Shown here: piece after piece, positions 24,817 to 37,681 of the stretch
Layout: each line of letters starts with the position of its first letter
How positions within the stretch are numbered: position 1 is the first letter of the stretch
Made by a program: the position numbers and the translations under genes
Source of the DNA: Chloroflexota bacterium
GTDB taxonomy: Bacteria; Chloroflexota; Anaerolineae; Anaerolineales; Villigracilaceae
Direction of reading: 5' to 3'
Length of the DNA: 64,000 nt
Assembly: GCA_016213105.1 (NCBI GenBank)
Contig: JACRBN010000026.1
Coordinates: forward strand, 744,001-808,000
The notes under the pieces: model-generated
The model's input: the letters and a program-made list of their open reading frames with translations, nothing else
What the model was told of the DNA's origin: nothing
The model's database searches: none

Positions 24817-26760
24817 CTACACGCGCTCCCCGCGGAACTGCGTTTCATACAACTGGTTGTACAAGCCGCCCAGCGCCAGCAACTGCTCGTGCGTGCCCTG
24901 CTCGACGATCTGGCCGCGGTCTATCACCAAAATTAAATCTGCTGCAAGAATCGTGCTCAAACGGTGGGCGATGACGATGCTCGTGCGACCGTCCATCACG
25001 CGCTTCAAGGCGTCCTGAATCAGCGCCTCGGATTCGCTGTCGAGCGAGCTGGTGGCCTCGTCCAGCACCAGGATGCGCGGATCCTTGAGGATGACGCGCG
25101 CCAGGGCGATGCGTTGTTTCTCGCCGCCGCTCAGGCGGTATCCGCGCTCGCCGACGATGGTGTCGTAGCTGTCGGGCAACTCCGTGATGAAGTTGTGTAT
25201 GTTGGCCGCGCGCGCCGCCGACTCGATCTCGGCCTGGGTCGCGTCCGTTTTGGCGTAGGTCAGGTTGGTGCGGATGGTGTCGTGGAACAGGTAGGTCTCC
25301 TGCGTCACCATGCCGATGGCGGACGAAAGCGAGTCGAGCGCCACCTCGCGCAGGTCATGCCCGTCGATGCGGATCACGCCGCCCGTCGGGTCGTACAGGC
25401 GCGGGATCAGGTACGTGACGGTGGTCTTGCCTGCGCCCGAAGGACCGACCAGCGCGACCAGGCTCCCCGCGCGGGCCTGGAAGGAGATGCCCTCCAAAGC
25501 GGTGGCCCGCGCCTGCGAAACGGGATCCGCCTCCCCGTCAGTTGATTCCGCTTCCCCTTCCTTTTTCTTCCCGTTGCCTTTATCTGCCAAAGACATCACC
25601 GCCTTGACGTTATCCATGCTCCCGTAGCGTTTGACCTCGCTGAGCAGTTTGGCATCGTCCACATCGTACTTGAACGTGACGTTATCGAATTCGAGATCAC
25701 CCCTGACTTCTGCCAGGGCCGGCGCGTTTTCCTTCTCGGCGATGTCCTGCGGCAGGTCGATGACTTCGAAGACGCGCTCGAACGAAACCATGCTGGTGCT
25801 GAACTCGACCGGCGCGCCCGCCAGTCCCTGCAACGCGCCGTAGAGTTGACCGAGATACGACCCGAAGGCCACGATGGTGCCGACCGTGAAGGTGCCCTGG
25901 ATGACGTACCAGCCGCCCAGGCCGTAGACCAGCGCAGTGCCCACCGCGCTGACCAGCCCGAGGATCACGAAGAACGACGAGCCAATGACGGCGCGCTTGA
26001 TGCCCACGTCGCGCACGCCCGCCGCGCGCTGGCGGAAGCGGGCCTCCTCCTCTTTGGAGCGCCCGAACAGCTTGACCAGCAGCGCGCCGCCGATGTTGAG
26101 GGTCTCGTTCATGTGCGCATTCATCTGCGCGTTGAGGTCCATGCCCTCGCGGGCGATGTCGCGCAGGACGGCGCCCAGCTTTTGCGCCACGTAGATGAAG
26201 ACCGGCAGGATGATCACGCTCAGCAGGGTCAGCTTCCACTCGAGCGTGAGCATGACCGCCAGGATGGCGACCGCCTCGACCAGGTTGGTGACGATGTTGA
26301 CGATGGTGTTGCTGATGGCGTTCTGCGCGCCGACCACATCGTTGTTGAGGCGCGACATCAACTCGCCGACCTTGGTGTTGGTGAAGAAGCGCAGCGACAT
26401 GCGCTGCAGCCGCGCGAACAGCGACGAGCGCAGGTCATAGATCACGCCCTCGCCGACGGTCGAGTTCAGGCGGCGCTGGACGACCGAGATCCCGCCGTTG
26501 AGGATCGGGACGAGCAGCAGCGCCACGGCCAGGACGATCAACTGGTTGAGATTCTTCGACGGCAGCACCCTGTCGATCATCTGCCTGAAGATCAACGGCG
26601 TGACCAGCGAGAGTCCCGCGCTGATCAGGATGGTCACGAACATGCCGCCGATCTGTCCCCAGTAGGGCTGGGCGTAATTCAGAACGCGCAATAAAAGTTC
26701 CTTGGTGACTTTGGGCTTTTGGTCGCCCGAACGCATGTATTGAAACCAGGCTCCGTGCAT
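24817..26760 (-). CDS. ABC exporter, fused membrane and ATPase domains
   Basis: 647 residues, type IV (MsbA/LmrA-like) half transporter that acts as a dimer. Six membrane helices lie in residues about 35-300. The nucleotide-binding domain has Walker A GPSGAGKTT (439-447), Q-loop MVTQETYLFHDTI, signature RLSGGEKQRIALARVIL, Walker B ILVLDEATSSLD and H-loop IAHRLST. Between the first NBD strand (FDNVTFKYD, to 366) and ALEGISF (421) an extra segment of about 54 residues, Lys/Glu-rich, is inserted where most family members go straight on. Substrate unknown. AAGGAG Shine-Dalgarno. It stands alone. Confidence 0.9.
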   Translation of the reverse strand: MHGAWFQYMRSGDQKPKVTKELLLRVLNYAQPYWGQIGGMFVTILISAGLSLVTPLIFRQMIDRVLPSKNLNQLIVLAVALLLVPILNGGISVVQRRLNSTVGEGVIYDLRSSLFARLQRMSLRFFTNTKVGELMSRLNNDVVGAQNAISNTIVNIVTNLVEAVAILAVMLTLEWKLTLLSVIILPVFIYVAQKLGAVLRDIAREGMDLNAQMNAHMNETLNIGGALLVKLFGRSKEEEARFRQRAAGVRDVGIKRAVIGSSFFVILGLVSAVGTALVYGLGGWYVIQGTFTVGTIVAFGSYLGQLYGALQGLAGAPVEFSTSMVSFERVFEVIDLPQDIAEKENAPALAEVRGDLEFDNVTFKYDVDDAKLLSEVKRYGSMDNVKAVMSLADKGNGKKKEGEAESTDGEADPVSQARATALEGISFQARAGSLVALVGPSGAGKTTVTYLIPRLYDPTGGVIRIDGHDLREVALDSLSSAIGMVTQETYLFHDTIRTNLTYAKTDATQAEIESAARAANIHNFITELPDSYDTIVGERGYRLSGGEKQRIALARVILKDPRILVLDEATSSLDSESEALIQDALKRVMDGRTSIVIAHRLSTILAADLILVIDRGQIVEQGTHEQLLALGGLYNQLYETQFRGERV

Positions 26761-26946
26761 AAAGCTGTCTCCTTAATCGTTAATCAGGTGCATGGACTAT
26801 ACGACCATCCGCCCGATTCCGCAACTGGAAGAAGGGGGAGGGGGGAGTTGCTGGAGATTTTGGAGCGGGCCGTCTAGACAGTGCAAACGCCCTTGCCAAA
26901 TGACCAGGTCTCATGTGTCATCATTGTGTATACAGGAGATTTTGCC

Positions 26947-27189
26947 ATGAAAACAACCGTCCAGAAATGGGGTAACAGCTATGCCGTGCGAATTCCAAAA
27001 TCCTTCATCAAGGAAGTGGGCCTCGAATATCGCAAAGACGTGATCCTTTCCCTGGAGGAGGACCGCCTCGTGATCACACCTGTCAAAGAGGAGACCATCA
27101 CGCTCGATGAACTGCTGGAGGGTGTGACCCGCAAAAACCTGCACAATGCCGTGGATACAGGCGATCCCGTAGGGAATGAGGCCTGGTGA
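26947..27189 (+). CDS. mazE: Antitoxin, AbrB/MazE family
   Basis: 80 residues. The N-terminus TTVQKWGNSYAVRIPKSFIKEVGL is the SpoVT/AbrB DNA-binding fold of MazE. The acidic C-terminus is the likely toxin-binding part. The start at 26947 follows a CAGGAG Shine-Dalgarno, and the longer frame upstream is not supported. Such antitoxins neutralise MazF and repress their own promoter. It is coupled to the toxin gene. The pair sits alone between the ABC exporter and a terminator, a common setting for mobile or stabilising toxin-antitoxin modules. Confidence 0.88.
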   Translation: MKTTVQKWGNSYAVRIPKSFIKEVGLEYRKDVILSLEEDRLVITPVKEETITLDELLEGVTRKNLHNAVDTGDPVGNEAW

Positions 27190-27191
27190 GC

Positions 27192-27509
27192 ATGTACATC
27201 CTGGAGCGCGGCGATGTCGTTTGGATTGCGTTCAATCCCCAGGCGGGCCATCGTCCCGCAGTGGTGCTTTCTCCCAAAGCCTATAACAGCAAGGTGGGCC
27301 TGGCATTGTTATGTCCCATCACCAGCCAGGTTAAGGGGTATCCCTTCGAGGTGCTATTGCCTGAATATCTACCCATCAGCGGAGCGATTCTTTCAGACCA
27401 GGTGAAAAACCTGGATTGGAAGGTACGAGAGGCGAAGAAGATTTGCCATTTGCCTGATGATGTGATGAACAAGGTTCTGCAGAGAGTCAAAGCACTACTC
27501 GAACCATAA
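27192..27509 (+). CDS. mazF: mRNA interferase toxin, MazF family
   Basis: 105 residues. MYILERGDVVWIAFNPQAGHRPAVVLSPKAYN is the PemK/MazF core opening. LLCPITSQVKGYPFEVLLP and GAILSDQVKNLDWKVREAK complete the barrel and include the Thr/Ser and Arg residues used for RNA cleavage in the family. A GTG start at 27186 overlapping the mazE stop is an alternative. ATG at 27192 is preferred for its spacing to GAGG. The pair is followed by a perfect 12-bp hairpin terminator. Confidence 0.9.
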   Translation: MYILERGDVVWIAFNPQAGHRPAVVLSPKAYNSKVGLALLCPITSQVKGYPFEVLLPEYLPISGAILSDQVKNLDWKVREAKKICHLPDDVMNKVLQRVKALLEP

Positions 27510-27583
27510 GGTACTTTCGGCAGAAGATCGAACCAGAACCTGGCCTGAACGCGCATGTGGTCGAACGATTGAAATAAAAATGA

Positions 27584-27613
27584 AAAGGCCCGTCTCAAAT
27601 TAGACGGGCCTTT
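27584..27613. terminator. Bidirectional terminator between mazF and 27618 gene
   Basis: AAAGGCCCGTCT (27584-27595) and AGACGGGCCTTT (27602-27613) form a perfect 12-bp stem with a 6-nt loop. A-rich on one side and T-rich on the other, so it can serve both convergent genes. Confidence 0.85.
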
Positions 27614-27617
27614 CATG

Positions 27618-28238
27618 CTAATAACCGATAAAAACGAAGAGCACAGTCGTTCTGTCTGCGTTCACCCACATGAACCAGGAACTTTCAGTTTCGCGGTCAT
27701 CTTTTGAATAGTATGTCCATTCTTGGCTCTTCTTTACATTCGGAAAATATTTGAAGGGCGCATTCAGATAGTTTTCGTTTGTTTCACCGTTATCAAGAAC
27801 AAGGCCATTTTGGGTAATGAGATCATCTATCACTTCTGGTGTGGCCTCAAAGGCCAGCCCGTATTCCACGTCAAAGCCGCCTGAATTATCGTAAGACTGT
27901 ATATTCGACACGCCAGTGGGTATCGGATCACTTAGCAGCCTCTTGAATATCACCCTTGGATTTTGATCGTACAGTGACACGCCGTTTATGATCACGGCGC
28001 AAAGAATGGGGATCATTACAGGCAGGATAAGACGCAAAGCAGGTTTGGTCCTTTGACTGAACGTAGTATTGAAAAATAGAAAATATGACAGCGGAACTGC
28101 GCACAAGAGCGGTGTAACAGCGCCACATACACCGACAATCCCTGGCCCGCTGACGATGAATGAAAGCAGTGCCGCGATGCCCATGATCAAGCCTATCAAG
28201 AGGGTCAGGATTACAGGTTCGGTGTATTTTTTGTCCAT
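27618..28238 (-). CDS. Hypothetical membrane protein
   Basis: 206 residues, not recognised. Three hydrophobic segments lie in the first half (about 8-30, 33-55 and 70-92). A soluble C-terminal part contains FDVEYGLAFEATPEVIDDLITQNGLVL and the end SSWFMWVNADRTTVLFVFIGY. Base composition is clearly more AT-rich than the neighbours, which hints at recent acquisition. It lies 3 bp downstream of the P-type ATPase stop and may be read from the same riboswitch-controlled transcript. Confidence 0.6.
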   Translation of the reverse strand: MDKKYTEPVILTLLIGLIMGIAALLSFIVSGPGIVGVCGAVTPLLCAVPLSYFLFFNTTFSQRTKPALRLILPVMIPILCAVIINGVSLYDQNPRVIFKRLLSDPIPTGVSNIQSYDNSGGFDVEYGLAFEATPEVIDDLITQNGLVLDNGETNENYLNAPFKYFPNVKKSQEWTYYSKDDRETESSWFMWVNADRTTVLFVFIGY

Positions 28239-28241
28239 GCG

Positions 28242-30953
<2,712 letters not shown>

Positions 30954-30991
30954 GTTTTTTTTCCTGTCCATCTGATGATACTCCAGCAATA

Positions 30992-31024
30992 AATAAAAAA
31001 CCACCGCCAGATTTGTGGCGATGG
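30992..31024 (-). terminator. Riboswitch expression platform: intrinsic terminator
   Basis: On the minus strand CCATCGCCA (31024-31016) pairs with TGGCGGTGG (31009-31001), loop CAAATC, followed by TTTTTTATT. The first CCAT is also the 3' strand of aptamer stem P1, so ligand binding that stabilises P1 would prevent this hairpin. Confidence 0.85.
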
Positions 31025-31104
31025 TCTGGCCTTTGCTCGAACAACCGAGAACGAATTCTGTACTGACGGCTGCTCATCCCAAGCATGGGCGGCTACTCCC
31101 CATT
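31021..31104 (-). ncRNA. yybP-ykoY manganese riboswitch aptamer
   Basis: Reading the minus strand, AATGGGGAGTAGCC (31104-31091) gives the P1 5' strand and the family's GGGGAGUAGC motif. A hairpin GCCCATGCTTGGGATGAGC follows, then GCCGTCAGTACA as the second conserved block, then a variable arm, and GGCCAGACCAT (to 31021), where CAGA-CCAT closes P1 with AUGG. Known members sense Mn2+ and control Mn exporters, including P-type ATPases. The downstream P-type ATPase, the promoter and the overlapping terminator all agree. Aptamer identity is by eye. A covariance-model search would settle it. Confidence 0.85.
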
Positions 31105-31115
31105 GGAGTGGGAGC

Positions 31116-31144
31116 AGTATACAAAATGGGGAGGGCGTTGTCAA
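31116..31144 (-). promoter_or_regulatory. Sigma70-type promoter for riboswitch and ATPase
   Basis: On the minus strand -35 TTGACA (31144-31139), 17-bp spacer, -10 TATACT (31121-31116). Transcription would begin near 31109, a few bases before the aptamer. Confidence 0.9.
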
Positions 31145-31262
31145 ACCCTGCGGTTAAGAGTTCTCTCATCCTGGCTTGCAAAGTCCATCGGCCTGATATA
31201 TTCTGGAAAGGTGCAGCGGAATTCCGCGAGTATGATCCATCTTCAGCAATCAGGAGGTCAGA

Positions 31263-32642
31263 TTGAAACATCCATTCCTCAAGATCCTTTTATCCCTTGG
31301 GTTGGGACTGGCCCTGCTGTCCTCCTCCTCTCCGTGGATGATGCCGCCCCAGCCTGCGGATGTGGTGCCCGCCGATTGCGGCCAGCCCGTGGACGAGGCC
31401 TGGGTTGGGAAGGTCAGCCGCATCCGCTGGGTGGCGTATTCCTCCCCGAGCCGCACAGGCTCCTCCCAGCCCAGCGAGGAGGCCATCTACGCGGAACTGG
31501 CGGCTTTGAAGCAGGCGGGCTTCAGCGGGTTGATCACCTATGGGGCCTCGGGCGTCATGGGCAGGCCCTTCCTGACCATCGCGCAGGAACTCGGCTACGA
31601 GGGCGTCATCCTGGGACTGTGGAGTCCGACCAGCAAGGCAGAGTTCAACAATGCGTTGAGGGTCGCCGACCTGCCGATCGTGCTCGGCTACAACATCGGC
31701 AACGAGGGCTTGTCCGGGCGGCGCGACCGCTACGCGCTGTCCGACCTGTGCGCGGCTATCACGTCGCTGCGCACGGCGACGGGCAGACCTGTGTCCACCT
31801 CGGAGGATGTCGATACCTATTATCGCCGCCCCGAGTTGTTGAAAGCGGGCGACTGGGTCTTCGCCATCGCGCATCCCTACTGGCACTGGACCAAATATCC
31901 GCGCGAGGCTGTGCAGTGGGAGGCGGAGCAGTACGCCGCCCTGCAAAAGCGCACAAACCGCTTCATCTTTTTCAAGGAGGTCGGCCTGCCCAGCCACGGG
32001 GCCCATGGGCTTTCGGAGGCGGCCCAGGATCAGTATTACCGTGAGCTGGCCAAAACGGACGTGACGTTCGCGTACTTTGAAGGGTTCGACCAGCCGTCGA
32101 AGGCCTACAACTCGGTCGAGCCGCACTGGGGACTGTTCCATGCGGACAAGTCGCCCAAGCTGGCGGCCTGGAGTTTGATGGGGATTCGGAAATTCACTGC
32201 GCAGACTGCCGACCCGCTGCTCGGCAGGGATCGGGATGGGACGGTCTACCAGCCCATGATCTTGTTTGACACGTCGGCCCTGCCCGACGAAGCACGGCTG
32301 ACCTCCGTCAAGCTCAAGATCAGGGTGGAACGGGTCATGGGATTCGACCCGCTGAAGAACGGTCAGCGCCTAGTGGTGGATGTTTGCAGAACGAAGCCCG
32401 GGCGCAGCCCCTCCCTGGACTGTGAGTTGGGTGCTGGAACCCTGGCCAAATCCCTCGGCGATGGCTGGTACGTGCTCGAGTTCGATGCAGAGGCGCTCCC
32501 GTCGATTCAGTGGACGGACGGCACCCAGTTCCGCCTGCGGCTGGAGGGAAAGGGGAACAAGGATGTGCCGCGTTCCTATTTCAGGCTTGCGACCAATGAG
32601 ACAAACAGTCCGATGTTGGTGCTGCGCTATGGGTTCGAGTAA
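31263..32642 (+). CDS. Secreted GH17-like glycosidase/beta-glucanase family protein
   Basis: 459 residues. An N-terminal signal peptide (KHPFLKILLSLGLGLALLSSSS) is followed by a TIM-barrel domain of about 285 residues. That domain has YNIGNEGL (about 141-148, catalytic acid/base Glu) and FFKEVGLPSHGA (about 235-246, likely nucleophile Glu), as in GH17 and the related COG5309 exo-beta-1,3-glucanase-like proteins. The last 150 residues form a beta-rich domain of the DNRLRE/carbohydrate-binding kind (TVYQPMILFDTSALP onward). It starts with TTG at 31263 after a perfect AGGAGGT site. Exact substrate is not determinable. Confidence 0.75.
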   Translation: MKHPFLKILLSLGLGLALLSSSSPWMMPPQPADVVPADCGQPVDEAWVGKVSRIRWVAYSSPSRTGSSQPSEEAIYAELAALKQAGFSGLITYGASGVMGRPFLTIAQELGYEGVILGLWSPTSKAEFNNALRVADLPIVLGYNIGNEGLSGRRDRYALSDLCAAITSLRTATGRPVSTSEDVDTYYRRPELLKAGDWVFAIAHPYWHWTKYPREAVQWEAEQYAALQKRTNRFIFFKEVGLPSHGAHGLSEAAQDQYYRELAKTDVTFAYFEGFDQPSKAYNSVEPHWGLFHADKSPKLAAWSLMGIRKFTAQTADPLLGRDRDGTVYQPMILFDTSALPDEARLTSVKLKIRVERVMGFDPLKNGQRLVVDVCRTKPGRSPSLDCELGAGTLAKSLGDGWYVLEFDAEALPSIQWTDGTQFRLRLEGKGNKDVPRSYFRLATNETNSPMLVLRYGFE

Positions 32643-32669
32643 CGGACTCCGAGGGGCGGCGGATGCTCC

Positions 32670-32808
32670 CTCGGGATTTGCAATCCCGAGGATGGGATGT
32701 GAGACGGCGGCGGATTGCAAATCCGCCGCGAGCATAGATGCTCCCGCTGGGTTTGCAACCCAGCGGCCTGCTCATGAAACAAAAGTCCGCAAGCTATGCT
32801 TGCGGACT
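32670..32808. repeat. Cluster of four palindromes (copy 1 of the S2P-flanking repeat)
   Basis: CTCGGGATT/AATCCCGAG (32670-32690), GCGGCGGATT/AATCCGCCGC (32707-32729), CGCTGGGTT/AACCCAGCG (32745-32765) and AGTCCGCAAGC/GCTTGCGGACT (32784-32808). From 32731 to 32810 the sequence is nearly identical (about 77 of 80) to 34073-34152, in the same orientation, on the other side of the S2P gene. Confidence 0.8.
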
Positions 32809-32815
32809 CCGAGCA

Positions 32816-33916
32816 TTAGATCCCGTACACGCCGCCCGAGACGCGCAGTGCCGAGCGGATCATCAGGAATTCGGTGATGTTCTCGGCAGTCACCAGGCCG
32901 ACGAAGCGTCCGCCGTGGGTGACGGGCAGGGCCTTGGCGCCTGATTCCTGCAAGCGCAGCAGGGCCATCTCGACCATGTCGTACGAGTCGACTTCGGGCG
33001 GGTTGCTGCGCATCACGCCGACCACGGGCGCGGACTGTCCCTGCTGGGAGAGGGCCGCGATGAAGGCGTCCCGTTCGAGGATGCCGACTACGCGCCCGTC
33101 GCCGTCCACCACGGGGAAGTCGTGCTGTGAGCCTGACAGCACCAGCCCCACCACGCGTGCCAGGTTGTCGCGCGGGCTGAGGGTTTGGAAGTCGGTCATC
33201 ATGGCGCGGGTGACGGGGATGCCGCTGACCGAGTTCTTCATCTGTACCATGCTGGCCTCCTGCGAGGCGCCGATCCACACGAAGAAGGCGATGAACAGCA
33301 GGGTCGGGTTGCCAAACAGGCCCGCCAGACCGAACAGCAGGGCCAGGCCCTGGCCAACGTTCGCGGCGATCTGCGTGGCGCGCACGTAATCCATGCGCAT
33401 GGCAAGGATGGCGCGCAGCACGCGTCCACCATCCATGGGGAAGGCGGGGATCAGGTTGAACAACACCAGCGAGAGGTTGACGGTCATCAGGCGTTCAAGG
33501 AAGCTGCCCGAAGCGACGGTCAACTGGTTTAGCGGCACCAGACCATTGGTCAGGAAGAGGTAGGCAAACAGCGCGGCGGCGATGACCACGTTGACAGCGG
33601 GGCCCATTAGCGCCACCCACAATTCCTCGATGGGTTTCTCGGGCATGCGTTCCAGGCGGGCCACCCCGCCGATGGGGTAGAGGGTGATGTCGCGCGTCCT
33701 GATGCCGTACTTGCGGGCGGTCAGGGCGTGGCCGTACTCGTGCAGCACCACACAGGCAAACAGCGCCAGGATGAAGAGGATGCCGTTAAAGACCTCGCTC
33801 CAACTTTGGTGTTCGATCCAGTGACTGATGCCCACCCAGCCGATCAGCAAGAGAAAGGTGGCGTGAACGTACACGTCGATACCGGCAAAGCGGCCAAGTT
33901 TCCATTGCCATTTCAT
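32816..33916 (-). CDS. Site-2 protease (M50) with CBS domains
   Basis: 366 residues. Intramembrane metalloprotease of the SpoIVFB-like group with about six helices. The zinc site HEYGH is at about residues 59-63 and the third ligand is in NLIPAFPMDGGRVLRA (about 153-168). Two CBS domains follow (from SGIPVTRAMMTDFQTLSP at about 230, and APVVGVMRSNPPEVDSYD at about 292), which in relatives bind adenine nucleotides and tune activity. The substrate is probably a membrane-anchored regulator, not identified here. The gene is flanked on both sides by an 80-bp direct repeat. Confidence 0.9.
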   Translation of the reverse strand: MKWQWKLGRFAGIDVYVHATFLLLIGWVGISHWIEHQSWSEVFNGILFILALFACVVLHEYGHALTARKYGIRTRDITLYPIGGVARLERMPEKPIEELWVALMGPAVNVVIAAALFAYLFLTNGLVPLNQLTVASGSFLERLMTVNLSLVLFNLIPAFPMDGGRVLRAILAMRMDYVRATQIAANVGQGLALLFGLAGLFGNPTLLFIAFFVWIGASQEASMVQMKNSVSGIPVTRAMMTDFQTLSPRDNLARVVGLVLSGSQHDFPVVDGDGRVVGILERDAFIAALSQQGQSAPVVGVMRSNPPEVDSYDMVEMALLRLQESGAKALPVTHGGRFVGLVTAENITEFLMIRSALRVSGGVYGI

Positions 33917-34025
33917 TGTCTCAACTCCTTTTCAAGTTGGGGAGATTGTAAGATTAATATGTTAGAAAATTGTTATAAAAATTATTGGCTTTTGTAAGAA
34001 GCAGAGGATGCTGCATGAGATGACG

Positions 34026-34150
34026 GCGGATTGCAAATCCGCTGCGAGCAAACCTGGTGTAAATTCGCCGTGAGCATGGATGCTCCCGCTGGGTTTGCAA
34101 CCCAGCGGCCTGTTCATGAAACAAAAGTCCACAAGCTATGCTTGCGGACT
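34026..34150. repeat. Cluster of palindromes (copy 2 of the S2P-flanking repeat)
   Basis: GCGGATT/AATCCGC (34026-34042), CGCTGGGTT/AACCCAGCG (34087-34107), AGTCCACAAGC with GCTTGCGGACT (34126-34150, one mismatch). 34073-34152 is the second copy of the 80-bp unit at 32731-32810. Confidence 0.8.
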
Positions 34151-34206
34151 CCAAAGGGCAGCAGAAACCTACTCCCCCCTGCTCTCTACTTTCTCTTCTC
34201 TCTTCT

Positions 34207-35415
34207 CTAAATCACACCCAACTTCTTTCCCGCCTCGATGATGATATTCATCGCGCGGTCGATCTCGGCAGGTTCGTGTGTGGCGGTGACAGTGGCGCGC
34301 AGGCGGGCCAGTCCCTCGGGCACGGCGGGCGAGACGACGGGCAGGATGAAGACATCCTGACGTTGTCCCTCGCGGGTCATCGCGAAGGCCACCTCGTCCG
34401 AGCCGCAGATGACGGGCACGATGGCGGTCTCGGTTAAAAGGGTGTCGAAGCCCGCGGATTTGAGTCCGCCGATGAATTGCTTTGTATTGGCATTAAGCTG
34501 TTCGATGCGCCAGGGCTCATCCAGGATGACCTTGAAGGCCTCATTGGCGGCGGCGGCCTGGGCGGGCGGCAGCGCTGCCGAGAAGATGTAGGCGCGGCTG
34601 GCGTGGCGCAGGTAGTTGATGATTTCCTTCTTGGCGGCCACGTATCCGCCCACCGAGGGGATGGTCTTGCTGAGCGTGCCCATCTTGATGTCGATCACGT
34701 CGCCCAGGCCGAAGTGTTCCTCGATGCCCGTGCCCGTCTTGCCGAGCACGCCCACCGAATGGGCTTCATCCATCATCAGCCAGGCGTTGTACTTTTTGCA
34801 CAACTCGACCATTTTAGGTAGGTCGATGATGTCGCCGTCCATCGAGAAGACCGAGTCGGCGATGACCAGTTTCGAGGCGCCCTCGGGGATGTTCTTGAGC
34901 ATGGTTTCGAGGTGCGCCATGTCGTTGTGCTTGAAGCGGCGGAATTCCGCACCCGACATGAGACAGCCGTCCACGATGGAGGCGTGGTTGAGCTTGTCCG
35001 AGAGCACGAAGTCGCCGCGGCCCATCAGGGTCGAGACCACGGTCAGGTTGGTGGCGTAGCCCGAGGAGTAGGTGATGGCGGATTCGGCGTGCTTGAAATG
35101 GGCAATCGTCTCCTCCAGCTCCGTGTGCAGGGCCAGCGTGCCCGCCAGCATGCGGACGCCGTGCGTGCCCGTGCCGTACTTGTCCACGGCCTTCTTGGCG
35201 GCCTCGTTGATGCGCGGATGCCCCACCAGCCCCAGATAGCTGTACGAAGCGTACATACCCATCACGCGCCCGTTGACGCGTACCTTCATCCCAGGCAGGA
35301 TCTCCTGCACGGGCTGGTTGTAGTAATAAAGATCATGCGCCTTGAGCATCGAGACACGGTCGGTGAAAGCCTGGACGCGGCGGGTGACAGCATCGTCTGT
35401 GGTGTGGAAATCCAT
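34207..35415 (-). CDS. Alpha-oxoamine synthase family aminotransferase-fold enzyme
   Basis: 402 residues, PLP-dependent fold type I. YSYLGLVGHPRINEAAKKA (about 58-76), GTGTHGVRMLAGT (about 82-94), ADSVFSMDGDIIDL (about 187-200), MMDEAHSVGVLGKTG (about 214-228) and the PLP-lysine motif GTLSKTIPSVGGYVA (about 247-261) are typical. The family condenses an amino acid with an acyl-CoA: KBL (glycine C-acetyltransferase), BioF or serine palmitoyltransferase. No biotin or threonine dehydrogenase gene is adjacent, so the member is not resolved. Length fits KBL and SPT slightly better than BioF. Confidence 0.85.
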   Translation of the reverse strand: MDFHTTDDAVTRRVQAFTDRVSMLKAHDLYYYNQPVQEILPGMKVRVNGRVMGMYASYSYLGLVGHPRINEAAKKAVDKYGTGTHGVRMLAGTLALHTELEETIAHFKHAESAITYSSGYATNLTVVSTLMGRGDFVLSDKLNHASIVDGCLMSGAEFRRFKHNDMAHLETMLKNIPEGASKLVIADSVFSMDGDIIDLPKMVELCKKYNAWLMMDEAHSVGVLGKTGTGIEEHFGLGDVIDIKMGTLSKTIPSVGGYVAAKKEIINYLRHASRAYIFSAALPPAQAAAANEAFKVILDEPWRIEQLNANTKQFIGGLKSAGFDTLLTETAIVPVICGSDEVAFAMTREGQRQDVFILPVVSPAVPEGLARLRATVTATHEPAEIDRAMNIIIEAGKKLGVI

Positions 35416-35460
35416 GGGTTGCTCCTTATAGTGGTCTAGCTGCCCAACAGGGTTGGCTGA

Positions 35461-37610
<2,150 letters not shown>

Positions 37611-37669
37611 CAAGCCCGCGGGCTGACCTGCATTTCCGTAATGTTATTTCTAAATTCACCAACATCATG

Positions 37670-37675
37670 TAAAAT
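37670..37675 (+). promoter_or_regulatory. -10 element of comM, leaderless spacing
   Basis: TAAAAT with 6 nt (ATTGCC) to the ATG at 37682 and no Shine-Dalgarno. The -35 region is not clear. Confidence 0.45.
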
Positions 37676-37681
37676 ATTGCC

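Noticed and set aside
32670-34150. CRISPR array around the S2P gene
   Set aside because: The repeats are palindromes of differing sequence with irregular spacing. There are no cas genes and no regular spacers.
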